The position numbers and the translations under genes are program-made. DNA of 64,000 bases from Chitinophagaceae bacterium (lineage in GTDB: Bacteria > Bacteroidota > Bacteroidia > Chitinophagales > Chitinophagaceae), in NCBI GenBank assembly GCA_019638475.1, contig JAHBTR010000002.1:186001-250000 (forward strand). The letters are read 5' to 3'. Numbering within the stretch: the stretch's first letter is position 1; each line of letters starts with the position of its first letter. Shown in pieces: positions 17,350 to 26,611 of the stretch. Below the pieces are notes generated by a model. The model had not been told where the DNA came from. It saw only the letters and a program-made list of their open reading frames with translations, and searched no databases.

Positions 17350-18543
17350 TTATTTTCCTTTTTTTACTTCTTCTATACTTTGTAGAATAATGGCACAAAT
17401 AGTTTTTAATGCTTCTTTTGAAATGATTAATGGTGGTGCAATGCGTAAGCAATCTGCTGCAAAAACAAACCAATCTGTTATTAATCCTTTTTCAATACAT
17501 TTTTTGATAACTGCATGTGCTACTTCTGCATGCTCAAATTGAATGGCAAACCATAAACCAAAATGATGTATAGCTTTTATGTGTTTGCTTTGTAAATTTT
17601 CTATTAAAAATTGTTCTTTTTCTTTAACAGTTTTTATGTATTCGCCTTGTAATAAAACTTCAAGTGCTGCTTTGCCTGCTGCACAACTTACAGGATGCCC
17701 ACCAAATGTGGTGATATGTCCTAAAACTGGATTATTGGTAAGCGAAAACATTAATTCTTTTGCTGCAATAAATGCACCCAAAGGCATTCCACCACCCAAA
17801 GCTTTTCCTAACAATAAAATATCTGGCACAATATCAAATTGTTCAAAAGCCCAAAGTGTACCAGTTCTTCCAAAACCACTTTGTATTTCATCTGCTATTA
17901 ACATTACTCCATGCTCTTTACACTTTTTATATAATGCTTGTAGCCATTTTTTTTCTGGTGCTTTAACACCAGCTTCTGCTTGTACCATTTCTGTAACTAC
18001 ACAAGCTACACTTTCATCAATAGCATGTAATATATCAGCATTATTATAATTAAAGTGATAAACTTCTGGCAATAATGGACGAAAAGAATTTCTCCAATAT
18101 TCATCTCCCATAATGCTTAAAGCACCTTGTGTACTACCATGATAAGCATTATTAAAGGCAAAAATTTTTGCTCTTCCTGTTACACGCTTTGCCAATTTCA
18201 TAGCACCTTCTGTAGCTTCTGCACCACTATTGGTAAAATAAACACAGTTTAAAGATGGGGGTAAATTATCTGTAAGTAGCTTGGCATAAGCTGTTTGAGG
18301 TTGTTGTATAAATTCTCCATACACAATTAAGTGCATGTATTCTTTTGCTTGTTGCTGTACAGCTTCAATTACTTTTGGATGAGAATGTCCAATATTTGCA
18401 ACACTAAAGCCTGCAATTCCATCAATATATTGTTTCCCATTAGTATCATATAAATAAATACCATTTGCTTTATTCATTTCAATAGCTATGGGAGCATCAG
18501 ATGTTTGAGCTAAGTGTTGTAAAAATATTTGTCTGTTATTCAT
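17350..18543 (-). CDS. Class III PLP-dependent aminotransferase
   Basis: The 397-residue protein belongs to the ornithine/acetylornithine aminotransferase family. Key regions: YLYDTNGKQYIDGIAGFSVANIGHSHP, the phosphate-site NSGAEATEGAMKLAKR, the cofactor-stacking AYHGSTQGALS, LIADEIQSGFGRTGT with the cofactor Asp, and the PLP lysine in LLLGKALGGGMPLGA. It should move an amino group from an omega-amino acid to a keto acid. The exact substrate is uncertain; no arginine or lysine pathway genes are adjacent. A -7 box on the same strand lies 24 bases upstream. Confidence 0.88.
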   Translation of the reverse strand: MNNRQIFLQHLAQTSDAPIAIEMNKANGIYLYDTNGKQYIDGIAGFSVANIGHSHPKVIEAVQQQAKEYMHLIVYGEFIQQPQTAYAKLLTDNLPPSLNCVYFTNSGAEATEGAMKLAKRVTGRAKIFAFNNAYHGSTQGALSIMGDEYWRNSFRPLLPEVYHFNYNNADILHAIDESVACVVTEMVQAEAGVKAPEKKWLQALYKKCKEHGVMLIADEIQSGFGRTGTLWAFEQFDIVPDILLLGKALGGGMPLGAFIAAKELMFSLTNNPVLGHITTFGGHPVSCAAGKAALEVLLQGEYIKTVKEKEQFLIENLQSKHIKAIHHFGLWFAIQFEHAEVAHAVIKKCIEKGLITDWFVFAADCLRIAPPLIISKEALKTICAIILQSIEEVKKGK

Positions 18544-18566
18544 TTCTAAAATACATCAAAATAAAA

Positions 18567-18574
18567 CAAAGGTA
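18567..18574 (-). promoter_or_regulatory. -7 box for the class III aminotransferase
   Basis: The minus strand reads TACCTTTG, an exact TAnnTTTG. Transcription would start near 18561, with a leader of about 18 nt. Confidence 0.5.
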
Positions 18575-18626
18575 ACTTGTACATTGATTGAAAATGCTTA
18601 TTTTGCTTTTAAATCATCAAAAGCCA

Positions 18627-19241
18627 ATGCGTTTTTTTCAAAAGAAATATATACTAATTGTTGGATTGCTTTTTTATACTAATGGCATTTTTGCACAACA
18701 GCCTTCAACAGAGAGTAAAAATATTTCGGTATGTATTAAAGAAAATGAAATGAGGTTGTATAACCTTGTTATGCAATACAGAACACAAAATGGATTACCA
18801 ATTATTCCACTTTCTTCATCATTAACTTTTGTAGCACAAGCTCATTGCAAAGACCTTGTTTTAAATAAACCTAATTATGGAAGTTGTAATTTACATAGTT
18901 GGAGTAGTAAAGGAACATGGAATGGTTGTTGTTACACATCAGACCATAAAGTAGCTACTTGTATGTGGAATAAACCAAGAGAGCTAACCAATTATAAAGG
19001 AGATGGTTTTGAAATTGCTTTTAATATTTGGCGTTCAAACAATGCAACTTATACTGCCACACCTGAAGAAGCATTAGAAGGGTGGAAAGGAAGTTCAGGT
19101 CATAATGACGTGATTTTAAATAAATCTATTTGGCGTTCTATCACTTGGAATGCAATAGGAGTAGCTATTTATCAAGGTTATGCTACTATTTGGTTTGGTA
19201 TGGTAAAAGATAATGAGCCAATACCAGCAAGTTGTAATTAA
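18627..19241 (+). CDS. Secreted CAP-domain (SCP-like) protein
   Basis: Starting at the ATG at 18627 (MRFFQKKYILIVGLLFY) the protein has a clean signal peptide ending IFAQQ; an ATG 39 bases earlier is less likely. The mature part is a CAP domain: helix NEMRLYNLVMQYRTQNGLP, LTFVAQAHCKDL, cysteine-rich SCNLHSWSS..GCCYTSDH, and the closing GWKGSSGHNDVILN with conserved His. Six or more cysteines point to disulfides outside the cytoplasm. CAP proteins have varied and often unknown roles, some lytic or lipid-binding. No T9SS tail is present. Confidence 0.82.
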   Translation: MRFFQKKYILIVGLLFYTNGIFAQQPSTESKNISVCIKENEMRLYNLVMQYRTQNGLPIIPLSSSLTFVAQAHCKDLVLNKPNYGSCNLHSWSSKGTWNGCCYTSDHKVATCMWNKPRELTNYKGDGFEIAFNIWRSNNATYTATPEEALEGWKGSSGHNDVILNKSIWRSITWNAIGVAIYQGYATIWFGMVKDNEPIPASCN

Positions 19242-19269
19242 TTATACTACAAACAATCTTTTTTGATAT

Positions 19270-19277
19270 TACTTTTG
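19270..19277 (+). promoter_or_regulatory. rsmA -7 box
   Basis: TACTTTTG matches TAnnTTTG. Using the spacing seen at rnpB, transcription would start at 19283, which is the first base of the rsmA ATG. Confidence 0.5.
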
Positions 19278-19282
19278 CTACA

Positions 19283-20050
19283 ATGCAATACACACTCAAA
19301 AAAAGTTTAGGTCAGCATTTTCTGAAAAATGAAAATATGTGTAAAAAAATAGCTGATGCTATTGAAGAAACTTTGGTTGAAAATAAATTAAAACATTTAT
19401 TAGAGGTTGGACCTGGTGCTGGTGCTATTACAAAATATTTATTACAAATTCCTGACATAAATTTTAAAACTGTAGAATTAGATACTGAAAAAGTAGATTA
19501 CTTAAACGCTACTTATCCTACTATTCAATCAAAAATTATTCATCAAAATTTTTTAGAGATAGATAAACCTTTTGACCAATCTTTTATGGTAGCTGGTAAT
19601 TTCCCTTATAACATTTCTTCTCAAATTTTATTTAAAGTATTAGAATGGAAAAATGAAGTACCTGTTATAATTGGAATGTTTCAAAAGGAAGTGGCACTAA
19701 GGGTTGCAGCAAAACCTAATAGTAAAACTTATGGTATTATAAGTGTATTGATACAAGCATTTTATGATGTAACTTATTTGTTTGATGTGCCACCTACTTG
19801 CTTTAATCCTCCACCAAAAGTGATGAGTGGTGTTATTAAATTAACTTTAAAAACACAATTTCACAAAGTAAAATCTGATGCTGTTTTTGTGCAATTAGTA
19901 AAAACAGCTTTTAATCAAAGAAGAAAAATGTTGCGTAATGCTGTAAAACATTTATTTGATGAATCTATTTTACAAGATGATTTTTTTAATAAACGTGCAG
20001 AGCAATTAAGTGTTGAAGATTTTGCTGCACTAACATTTAAAATGAAATAA
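19283..20050 (+). CDS. rsmA: 16S rRNA dimethyladenosine transferase RsmA/KsgA
   Basis: The 255-residue protein shows the family start KKSLGQHFLKNENMCKKIA, the SAM loop EVGPGAGAITKYLL (about residues 41-54), the catalytic GNFPYNISSQILFK, and the C-terminal helical domain with FNQRRKMLRNAVK. It dimethylates two adjacent adenines in the helix 45 loop of 16S rRNA late in small-subunit assembly. The -7 box sits 5 bases before the ATG, so the message is probably leaderless. It is followed after 13 bases by a TTG-initiated dehydrogenase, likely co-transcribed. Confidence 0.96.
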   Translation: MQYTLKKSLGQHFLKNENMCKKIADAIEETLVENKLKHLLEVGPGAGAITKYLLQIPDINFKTVELDTEKVDYLNATYPTIQSKIIHQNFLEIDKPFDQSFMVAGNFPYNISSQILFKVLEWKNEVPVIIGMFQKEVALRVAAKPNSKTYGIISVLIQAFYDVTYLFDVPPTCFNPPPKVMSGVIKLTLKTQFHKVKSDAVFVQLVKTAFNQRRKMLRNAVKHLFDESILQDDFFNKRAEQLSVEDFAALTFKMK

Positions 20051-20063
20051 AAATAGTATAAAA

Positions 20064-20990
20064 TTGAAAAAAGTAATTATATCTGGTAATGCACATGAAG
20101 TATTGCAACAAAGTTTAACAGCAATAGGTTATCAAGTTGTTTACACTCCTTTTATTACTCACGAAGATTTAGTAAATGAAATTGTTGATGCTGTTGGTTT
20201 AATTGTTACGACAAGAATAAAAGTAGATGCAATGTTGATAGATAAAGCAACTCAATTAAAATGGATTGGTCGTTTAGGTAGTGGAATGGATTTGATAGAT
20301 GTACATTATGCTCATAAAAAAGGTATTCAATGTTTAAGTAGTCCAGAAGGAAATAGTAATGCAGTAGCAGAGCATACACTTACTTTATTACTGAACATGA
20401 TGAATAAAGTAGATGTTAGTTATGAAAAAATAAAGCAACATATTTGGGCAAGAGAAGAAAGTAGGGGAGAAGAACTATTTGGCAAAACGATTGGTATTAT
20501 TGGTTTTGGTAATACAGGTAGTCGTTTTGCAGAACTGCTTGCTACATTTAATGTTACTGTATTAGCTTATGATAAATACAAATCTGGTTTTGCTAAAAAC
20601 TATATTAAAGAAGTTAATATAGAACACATAGCTCGTTATGCTGATGTGGTAAGTTTTCATGTGCCACTAACAGAGGAAACTTTTTATTATGCTAATACAG
20701 CTTTCTTTAATTCATTAGAACAGCAACCTTATTTTATTAGTACTTGTAGAGGGAAAGTTACAGATACCAATGCTTTGATTAATGCTTTAGAAAATAAAAA
20801 AATTAAAGCAGCAGCATTAGATGTTTTAGAAAATGAACATATTACTACTTATACAGAGCAAGAAAAAAAACAATTAGAAAAGTTGCTATCTTTTGAAAAT
20901 GTTATTATAACACCACATACAGCAGGTGTTACAAAAGAAGCATTTTATAAAATAAGTAAAATAATAGCTGATAAAATAAAAGCCTTATAA
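20064..20990 (+). CDS. D-isomer-specific 2-hydroxyacid dehydrogenase (SerA-like)
   Basis: The 308-residue protein has the two Rossmann-type halves of the family: LVTTRIKVDAMLIDKATQLKWIGRLGSGMD, the NAD loop GIIGFGNTGSRFAELLA (about residues 146-162), the catalytic Arg in STCRGKVTD, Glu in LENEHIT and His in TPHTAGVTKEA. It reduces a 2-keto acid or oxidises phosphoglycerate; the missing C-terminal ACT domain leaves the exact substrate open. The start is a TTG at 20064: no in-frame ATG gives a complete N-terminus. It follows rsmA by 13 bases. Confidence 0.86.
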   Translation: MKKVIISGNAHEVLQQSLTAIGYQVVYTPFITHEDLVNEIVDAVGLIVTTRIKVDAMLIDKATQLKWIGRLGSGMDLIDVHYAHKKGIQCLSSPEGNSNAVAEHTLTLLLNMMNKVDVSYEKIKQHIWAREESRGEELFGKTIGIIGFGNTGSRFAELLATFNVTVLAYDKYKSGFAKNYIKEVNIEHIARYADVVSFHVPLTEETFYYANTAFFNSLEQQPYFISTCRGKVTDTNALINALENKKIKAAALDVLENEHITTYTEQEKKQLEKLLSFENVIITPHTAGVTKEAFYKISKIIADKIKAL

Positions 20991-20992
20991 AT

Positions 20993-21445
20993 TTATTCTT
21001 TATTCTTTGTATCAATTACAATAGTAACAGGTCCATCATTTAACAAACTCACTTTCATATCTGCACCAAAAATGCCTGTAGCTATTTTTTTATCTATATC
21101 TTTTTCTAATTGTGCTATCATTTTTTCATACATAGGAATAGCAATAGCTGGTTTACTTGCTTTAATGTATGAAGGTCTATTACCTTTTTTAGTAGAAGCA
21201 TGTAATGTAAACTGACTTACCAATAAAATATTTCCATCAACATCTACAATACTTTTATTCATCACACCTTGTTCGTCATTAAAAATACGAAGGTTGATAA
21301 TTTTATTACTAAGCCAAATAATATCTTCATCAGTATCGGCATCTTCAATACCCAATAATACCAAAAGCCCAGCTTGAATACTTCCTGTTATATGATTATT
21401 AACAGTAACAGATGCTTGAGAAACTCGTTGTATGACTATCTTCAT
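20993..21445 (-). CDS. dtd: D-aminoacyl-tRNA deacylase
   Basis: The 150-residue protein has the Dtd sequence start MKIVIQRVSQASVTVNN, the catalytic LLVSQFTLHASTKKGNRPS block (about residues 74-92) and the conserved C-terminal segment GIFGADMKVSLLNDGPVTIVID with the GP motif. It releases D-amino acids and glycine mischarged on tRNA. The arfB-like gene lies divergently 35 bases away, so the two translation-quality genes may share a control region. Confidence 0.95.
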   Translation of the reverse strand: MKIVIQRVSQASVTVNNHITGSIQAGLLVLLGIEDADTDEDIIWLSNKIINLRIFNDEQGVMNKSIVDVDGNILLVSQFTLHASTKKGNRPSYIKASKPAIAIPMYEKMIAQLEKDIDKKIATGIFGADMKVSLLNDGPVTIVIDTKNKE

Positions 21446-21479
21446 AAAAACTTATTCAATTGACATGTATTTTTATGCC

Positions 21480-21887
21480 ATGAAGATAGATATAACTAAG
21501 GAAATAGAATTTAAAACTGCTCGTAGTGGGGGAAAAGGAGGGCAAAATGTAAACAAAGTAGAAACAATGGTAGAAGGCAGATGGCATATTGCCAACTCAA
21601 CTATTATTGATGATGAGCAAAAAATAATGATAACAGAAAAGCTGCAAAACAAAATTACCAGCGATGGTTTTTTATTGGTAAAATCGCAACAAAGTAGAAC
21701 ACAGTTGGGCAATAAAGAATTGGTGATTATTAAAATGAATGAATTAGTAAACAATGCTATTCAAAAAAAGAAAATACGCATTGCTACAAAAATTCCAGCA
21801 GCAGTTATTGAAAAAAGAATAGGCAGCAAAAAAATAAAATCTGAACAAAAACAAATCAGAAAAAAAATAAACCCAAAAGATTTTTAA
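21480..21887 (+). CDS. arfB: Peptidyl-tRNA hydrolase ArfB (ribosome rescue)
   Basis: From the ATG at 21480 the protein has 135 residues. It carries the release-factor GGQ motif in ARSGGKGGQNVNKVET (about residues 13-28), with the conserved serine-to-glutamine order, and a strongly basic tail (KKIKSEQKQIRKKINPKDF) that would lie in the mRNA channel of stalled ribosomes. An in-frame start at 21432 is less likely. The stop overlaps the first base of the mbnP ATG. Confidence 0.9.
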   Translation: MKIDITKEIEFKTARSGGKGGQNVNKVETMVEGRWHIANSTIIDDEQKIMITEKLQNKITSDGFLLVKSQQSRTQLGNKELVIIKMNELVNNAIQKKKIRIATKIPAAVIEKRIGSKKIKSEQKQIRKKINPKDF

Positions 21888-22606
21888 TGAAAAAAATATT
21901 TTTTCTTTTTATGATGCTTAGTGCTTTTTGTAATGCTGTATTTGCACAAGAAAATACAGTTATTAAATTAGTGCATAAAGTAGGCAATCAGCCATTACAA
22001 CTGTTTACAGAAGTTTATACAAACCAATGGAATGAACCATTTACAGTAAATAGATTTAGATACTACATTGCTGATTTAACAATAGAATATGCTAATGGTA
22101 AAAAAAGTTATACCTATCAAAAGCCTTATCATTTAGTAATGGAAGATGATACAACTACTAAAGCTTTACTACTGAATAAATCTTTGTATAAAATTACTTC
22201 AATACGTTTTTTATTAGGTATAGATAGTGTAAAAAATACAAGTGGTGTACAAACAGATGATTTAGACCCTATGAAAGGAATGTTTTGGACATGGAATACT
22301 GGTTATATTTATGCTAAATTAGAGGGACAAAGTGATTCATCTAAAGCACCTGCACATTATTTTAGCTATCATGTAGGCGGTTATAAGCATGTAGAAAATG
22401 CAGCAAGAGAAATTATATTACCTGTAACAATCAATACTTCATCTGCTATTAAAGAAATAGTTATAGAAGCAGATATTTTAAAATGGTTTTACGGAGAAAA
22501 TGATATTAAAATTCAACAAGAACCTATATGCCATCAACCTGGTAAATTAGCTCTTAAATTAGCAGATAATTATAAAAATATGTTTCTTATAACAGAGGTT
22601 AAATAA
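21887..22606 (+). CDS. MbnP-like copper-associated protein
   Basis: The 239-residue exported protein (signal peptide ending AVFAQ) matches the MbnP family: FTVNRFRYYIADLTIEY, a central DPMKGMFWTWNTGYIYAKLEG block with Trp134 and Trp136, SYHVGGYK, and a C-terminal EPICHQPGKLALKLADN. In the methanotroph prototype, a tryptophan of MbnP is oxidised to kynurenine by the diheme enzyme MbnH and the modified protein binds copper. Here the MbnH-like gene follows with a one-base stop/start overlap, which strongly supports the pairing. Whether either Trp here is modified is inference. Confidence 0.82.
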   Translation: MKKIFFLFMMLSAFCNAVFAQENTVIKLVHKVGNQPLQLFTEVYTNQWNEPFTVNRFRYYIADLTIEYANGKKSYTYQKPYHLVMEDDTTTKALLLNKSLYKITSIRFLLGIDSVKNTSGVQTDDLDPMKGMFWTWNTGYIYAKLEGQSDSSKAPAHYFSYHVGGYKHVENAAREIILPVTINTSSAIKEIVIEADILKWFYGENDIKIQQEPICHQPGKLALKLADNYKNMFLITEVK

Positions 22607-23664
22607 TGAAAGTTTATAAAATAATTTTTTCTTTAGTGTGTATTGTTTGTGTAGGTGTGGGTTTTATTTCTATTAAAAAACACAAGCCTACACCATTAAA
22701 ATTTATTGTGCCAAAAGGTTGGCAAAAGCCTTTGTATGATTTTAAGAAAAATCCTTTAACAGTAGAAGGTTTTGAATTGGGCAAAAAACTATTTTATGAT
22801 GAAAGATTAAGCAAAGACAATACAATTAGTTGTGCAAGCTGTCATCAGCAGTTTAGTGCATTTGCCAATTATGACCATAATTTTAGTCATGGTTTTAATA
22901 ATTCTTTTACTACACGCAATGCACCTGCTTTGCAAAATTTAGCATGGCAAAAAGAATTTATGTGGGATGGTGGTATTAATCATTTAGATGTACAACCCAT
23001 TTCTCCTATTACAGCAGAAAATGAAATGGCTGAAACTTTAGAAAATGTTATTGATAAATTGAAACAAGATACAGCCTATCAAAGAATGTTTAAAGCTGCT
23101 TTTGGCAATGATGTTATTAATACGCAAAGAATGGGTAAAGCATTAAGCCAATTTATGCTAATGCTTGTAAGCAGCAATAGTAAATATGATAGAGTAATGA
23201 GGGGTAAAGACAGTTTTATTCTTCCAGAAAAATTAGGCTATGAAATTTTTCAGCAAAAATGTGTTAGTTGTCATAAAGAACCTTTTTTTACAGACTTCTC
23301 TTATCGCAATATTGGTATGCCTTTAGATGCTACACTTAATGATATTGGTAGAATGAAGATAACAGGACAAAGTACAGATTCTTTAAAATTTAAAATACCA
23401 TCATTACGCAATGTAAATATTACATCTCCTTATGGGCATGATGGAAGATTTTTTGCTTTAAGTAATGTGTTTGAACATTATAGAAAAAATATGCAACCTA
23501 TTGCTACAACAGATAGGTTACTAAAAAATAAAATGCCTTTATCTAATTTTCAGATAGGGCAATTAACAGCATTTTTATACACATTAACCGATAGTAGTTT
23601 TATCAATAATCCAATGTTTGCACCACCTGCCAATACAAAATCTACTATTTTACACCAGCACTAA
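22606..23664 (+). CDS. Diheme MbnH/MauG-type cytochrome c peroxidase-like protein
   Basis: The 352-residue protein has an N-terminal membrane anchor or signal and two heme c sites, CASCH (residues 76-80) and CVSCH (219-223), with spacing typical of the cytochrome c peroxidase/MauG family. Blocks such as LFYDERLSKDNTISC, NAPALQNLAWQKEFMWDGG and YGHDGRFFALSNVFEHY are standard. The adjacent MbnP-like gene overlaps its start, so its job is more likely to be oxidation of a partner protein than peroxide removal; this is inference. Heme attachment needs the Ccm system, of which ccmB lies at 11.5 kb. It ends tail-to-tail with the DUF420 gene, overlapping by 4 nt. Confidence 0.88.
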   Translation: MKVYKIIFSLVCIVCVGVGFISIKKHKPTPLKFIVPKGWQKPLYDFKKNPLTVEGFELGKKLFYDERLSKDNTISCASCHQQFSAFANYDHNFSHGFNNSFTTRNAPALQNLAWQKEFMWDGGINHLDVQPISPITAENEMAETLENVIDKLKQDTAYQRMFKAAFGNDVINTQRMGKALSQFMLMLVSSNSKYDRVMRGKDSFILPEKLGYEIFQQKCVSCHKEPFFTDFSYRNIGMPLDATLNDIGRMKITGQSTDSLKFKIPSLRNVNITSPYGHDGRFFALSNVFEHYRKNMQPIATTDRLLKNKMPLSNFQIGQLTAFLYTLTDSSFINNPMFAPPANTKSTILHQH

Positions 23665-24197
23665 TAGTAAGGGCTAATTAATAAATATATAATAGGTCCT
23701 GTTATAGCTACATACAACCACAATGGAAAAGTAATTTTAGCTATTTTTTTATGTTTATCAAACTCTGCTGTTAAGCCTCTGTAAGCTGTAAAAAGAATAA
23801 ATGGTAAAATGACTGAGGCTAAAAAAATATGTGTTATAAGAATAAAAAAATAAAAGGCTCTTAAAAATCCAGTACCACCAAATTTTGTATCTCCAGCAAG
23901 TAAATGATGAGCTACATAGCTTATCAAAAATAAAACAGATAATAGAAGTGCGGCAATCATTAATTTTTTATGCAAATAATATTTTTTGTTTTTAACTGCT
24001 ATTACAGCAGCAATTAATATAACTGCTATTACACTATTGATACAAGCATTAATAGTAGCAAAAATATGTATGTCAAAACCTACATCTACTTTTAAATGAA
24101 TGCCTCCTAAACTTGCTATTACTGCAAATGCAACAAAAGAAAAAATACCAATTATCCATGCAGCTTTTTTATCATTTTTTTGTATAGAGGGTTGCAT
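23661..24197 (-). CDS. DUF420 family membrane protein (cytochrome oxidase assembly, CtaM-like)
   Basis: The 178-residue protein has five hydrophobic segments and the histidines of DUF420: INACINSVIAVILIAAVIAVK, the paired LHKKLM, AHHLLAGDTKFGGTG and FFILITHIFLASVILPFIL. Relatives such as CtaM are needed for assembly of heme-copper oxidases in Firmicutes. It is the downstream partner of the SCO gene (23 bases apart), which fits a cytochrome oxidase maturation unit. Confidence 0.86.
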   Translation of the reverse strand: MQPSIQKNDKKAAWIIGIFSFVAFAVIASLGGIHLKVDVGFDIHIFATINACINSVIAVILIAAVIAVKNKKYYLHKKLMIAALLLSVLFLISYVAHHLLAGDTKFGGTGFLRAFYFFILITHIFLASVILPFILFTAYRGLTAEFDKHKKIAKITFPLWLYVAITGPIIYLLISPYY

Positions 24198-24220
24198 AAA
24201 AATATTTTTTAAACGTATAA

Positions 24221-25060
24221 TTATATTGAATCTTCTGTATTTCTTTTTTGTTTAATATACCAAATAAAGCCTGTAATTAATACTACAATTACAAGCCAAA
24301 GCCAACCTAAATCTATAATAGCAGAAAGAACTTTATTTCTTTGTTTTTTATCTTTTTCTAAAACCAATAATCCAATATCTCTTGCTAATACTTTCATAGA
24401 AGCAGAGTCTTTTTGTATGCCACTATAAGCCTGTTCTAATCTTCCTCTTACTATATAATTTTTATCTAACAAAACAAATCTTCCTGTATGAGGAAACTCA
24501 GGGCTTATAGGCTCTTTCTCTAATTTGTCAATCTTTAATTCGTTGAAAATAAAATCATAAATAGTATCTCTGTTTCCTGTTAGTAACCACCAATTATCAG
24601 GATTAACTCCATGAATATCTGCATAATGTTTTAACACAGAAACAGAATCTCTTTCAGGGTCAATAGAAAGAGAAATAAACTGCACCACAGAAGTATCTAC
24701 AACCATTGACCTTGTATTGCCACCTCTTTTAAAAATTTGTTGCAGGTTTGACATGCTCTTTGTAAGCTGAGGGCAAATGCTACCACATCTTGTAAAAAAA
24801 ATATCAATAACAATAGCTTTTCCTTTTATATCATATAACTCAACAGTATCGCCCAACTGATTAACTAATCTAAAATTGGCTGTTCTGTGCCAAACTGTAT
24901 CAGTTACTAATTTTCCATCAACTTCTTTTGTACTAACGGAATCATAAAAATATTTTTTGGGCATTATAACAGCTTTTTCTCCAATAGTTCTTAAAAATAA
25001 ATAACCCATTATAGGAATTAAAAGAGCTATCATTAATGCAGGAATAGATTTTTTACCCAT
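24221..25060 (-). CDS. SCO-family copper chaperone
   Basis: The 279-residue protein has an N-terminal anchor, a thioredoxin-like domain with the copper site RCGSIC (Cys92 and Cys96) plus a conserved His in EFPHTGRFVLLD, and an unusual C-terminal membrane helix (WLWLVIVVLITGFIWYIK). SCO proteins bring copper to the CuA site of cytochrome oxidase. The DUF420 gene follows on the same strand, and the MbnP/MbnH pair converges on this unit. A candidate -7 box reading TACTTTTG on the minus strand lies at 25090-25097, about 30 bases upstream. Confidence 0.9.
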   Translation of the reverse strand: MGKKSIPALMIALLIPIMGYLFLRTIGEKAVIMPKKYFYDSVSTKEVDGKLVTDTVWHRTANFRLVNQLGDTVELYDIKGKAIVIDIFFTRCGSICPQLTKSMSNLQQIFKRGGNTRSMVVDTSVVQFISLSIDPERDSVSVLKHYADIHGVNPDNWWLLTGNRDTIYDFIFNELKIDKLEKEPISPEFPHTGRFVLLDKNYIVRGRLEQAYSGIQKDSASMKVLARDIGLLVLEKDKKQRNKVLSAIIDLGWLWLVIVVLITGFIWYIKQKRNTEDSI

Positions 25061-25139
25061 GGCTTGTGTAGAATTTCTTTTGATTGCTGCAAAAGTATGT
25101 AATTAGAGGGTACAAATTCTTTAAAGTATTGATAAGATA

Positions 25140-26435
25140 TTAAGTATTTATTGGTGAAAAATTTTGCTCTAAAAATTGATGATACATTTTTCTCCATTCA
25201 ATCCATGCTGCTTGTTCAGTTAAAAAATGATTATGAAAAACAGTTATCAGTTTTCCTTTTACTTGTTGCACTATATTGTAATAATGTTGCAACTCTTTAG
25301 CAGCTTGTTGTGGTGTAAGTTTTTGTTCAAAAAAAGAATTGGCTTCCATATAACAAAATGGATGAATCATTAAAGCAGTTGTTTCTTCTTTTTGGATATT
25401 GTACCATGCAAAGGGAAGTGTATAAGAAGCCCTGAAACCATTAATACTGCCATAACCCATAGAATAATCATGCTCAATACCATATTGTATCAGTAGTTGA
25501 TATGTGTCAGGAAAACACATTCTTATATAATGCTGACGACTTGCTAAAATTGATTGTTCTGCTATATTTTTTAATAACTCAATTTCTTGTACCAATATTT
25601 TTTCGTCATCGCCACTTTGCCAAGATGGATGAATACCTATACCTGAAAAATATTTTTTAGCATGTTCTTTTATAAGTGTTTGCATAGCTTTTGTAAAAGG
25701 CAATACATTTTTATCATAGCCTTTTCTTTTTGCTGCAAGCAGAAAAAAATATATTGGCTGTAATTGATATTGGTGATGTAATTGATGTAAATAATCAAAT
25801 ACATCAAAAGGGTCTTTTTGTTTGCCTAAGCAAACCAATATTCTTTCTTTTACAAATGAAATATTTCCTTTTACAATATCTTTTAATACACTTCCTATAT
25901 TTCTTACAATAGAGTGATGTTGGTAACTATAAGCTATATCAACATCATACGTTGGTTGATAAGTAAAAACAGTATTTTGTACATGAGAAAAAGAAAATTG
26001 ATTACCTATTTCTTGTAACCATAAATTGATTAATGGCAAATGCAAAAAATGATGTTTAAAAGCCACACTATTTTCATGAGCATATCTACCATACATATCT
26101 TTTTGATGTGATAAATATTCTTCATAACGTGTAAGTAAATAAAATGATGCTGCAAAAAAATCAAATGGAATATTGCCATTGGTTTTAAAAAATACAGGCA
26201 AATTATTCCATTCAAAAACATTGATATTTTGTTCTTTTATTTCTTTTTCAAATAACAATTTGTGTGGGCAAATCCACAATTCATTTTCAGTTATTTTATT
26301 TTCTGAATAATTTATTTTCTGTTCAGAATACTGAATAAAAGTTGCTTCATTATCAGTAATGCTTACAGCATTGCCCAATAAGGTATGTACAATATAATGT
26401 AAACGTGGTGTTATATGTTTTGAATAAATAATCAT
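25140..26435 (-). CDS. Polysaccharide deacetylase-related protein with DUF7033-type N-terminus
   Basis: The 431-residue protein has an N-terminal region (about 1-130: LHYIVHTLLGNAVSITD, NGNIPFDFFAASFYLLTRYEEYL) typical of Bacteroidota DUF7033 proteins, followed by a NodB-like TIM-barrel part. The metal-site pattern can be followed as TYDVDIAYSY, SGIGIHPSWQS and HPFCYMEAN. The family is thought to act on cell-surface glycans, but no enzymatic reaction is proven. No signal peptide is seen. It stands alone, divergent from mnmA. Confidence 0.75.
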   Translation of the reverse strand: MIIYSKHITPRLHYIVHTLLGNAVSITDNEATFIQYSEQKINYSENKITENELWICPHKLLFEKEIKEQNINVFEWNNLPVFFKTNGNIPFDFFAASFYLLTRYEEYLSHQKDMYGRYAHENSVAFKHHFLHLPLINLWLQEIGNQFSFSHVQNTVFTYQPTYDVDIAYSYQHHSIVRNIGSVLKDIVKGNISFVKERILVCLGKQKDPFDVFDYLHQLHHQYQLQPIYFFLLAAKRKGYDKNVLPFTKAMQTLIKEHAKKYFSGIGIHPSWQSGDDEKILVQEIELLKNIAEQSILASRQHYIRMCFPDTYQLLIQYGIEHDYSMGYGSINGFRASYTLPFAWYNIQKEETTALMIHPFCYMEANSFFEQKLTPQQAAKELQHYYNIVQQVKGKLITVFHNHFLTEQAAWIEWRKMYHQFLEQNFSPINT

Positions 26436-26585
26436 TTACAACAAAATAAAAGTAATGTAAATTAATTATGTAACAATAGCTGTTTAAACATTGAAATGTT
26501 TTACCATTAAAACTGTTAAGTCTAAACTTTTCCTTCAATCGCAATAAATACAGTATTTCTAATAGCTACAATCAAAATAAAAAAT

Positions 26586-26593
26586 TACTTTTG
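26586..26593 (+). promoter_or_regulatory. mnmA -7 box
   Basis: TACTTTTG matches TAnnTTTG. Transcription would start near 26599, with a leader of about 13 nt before mnmA. Confidence 0.5.
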
Positions 26594-26611
26594 TACATTA
26601 TTTTTTAGAAT

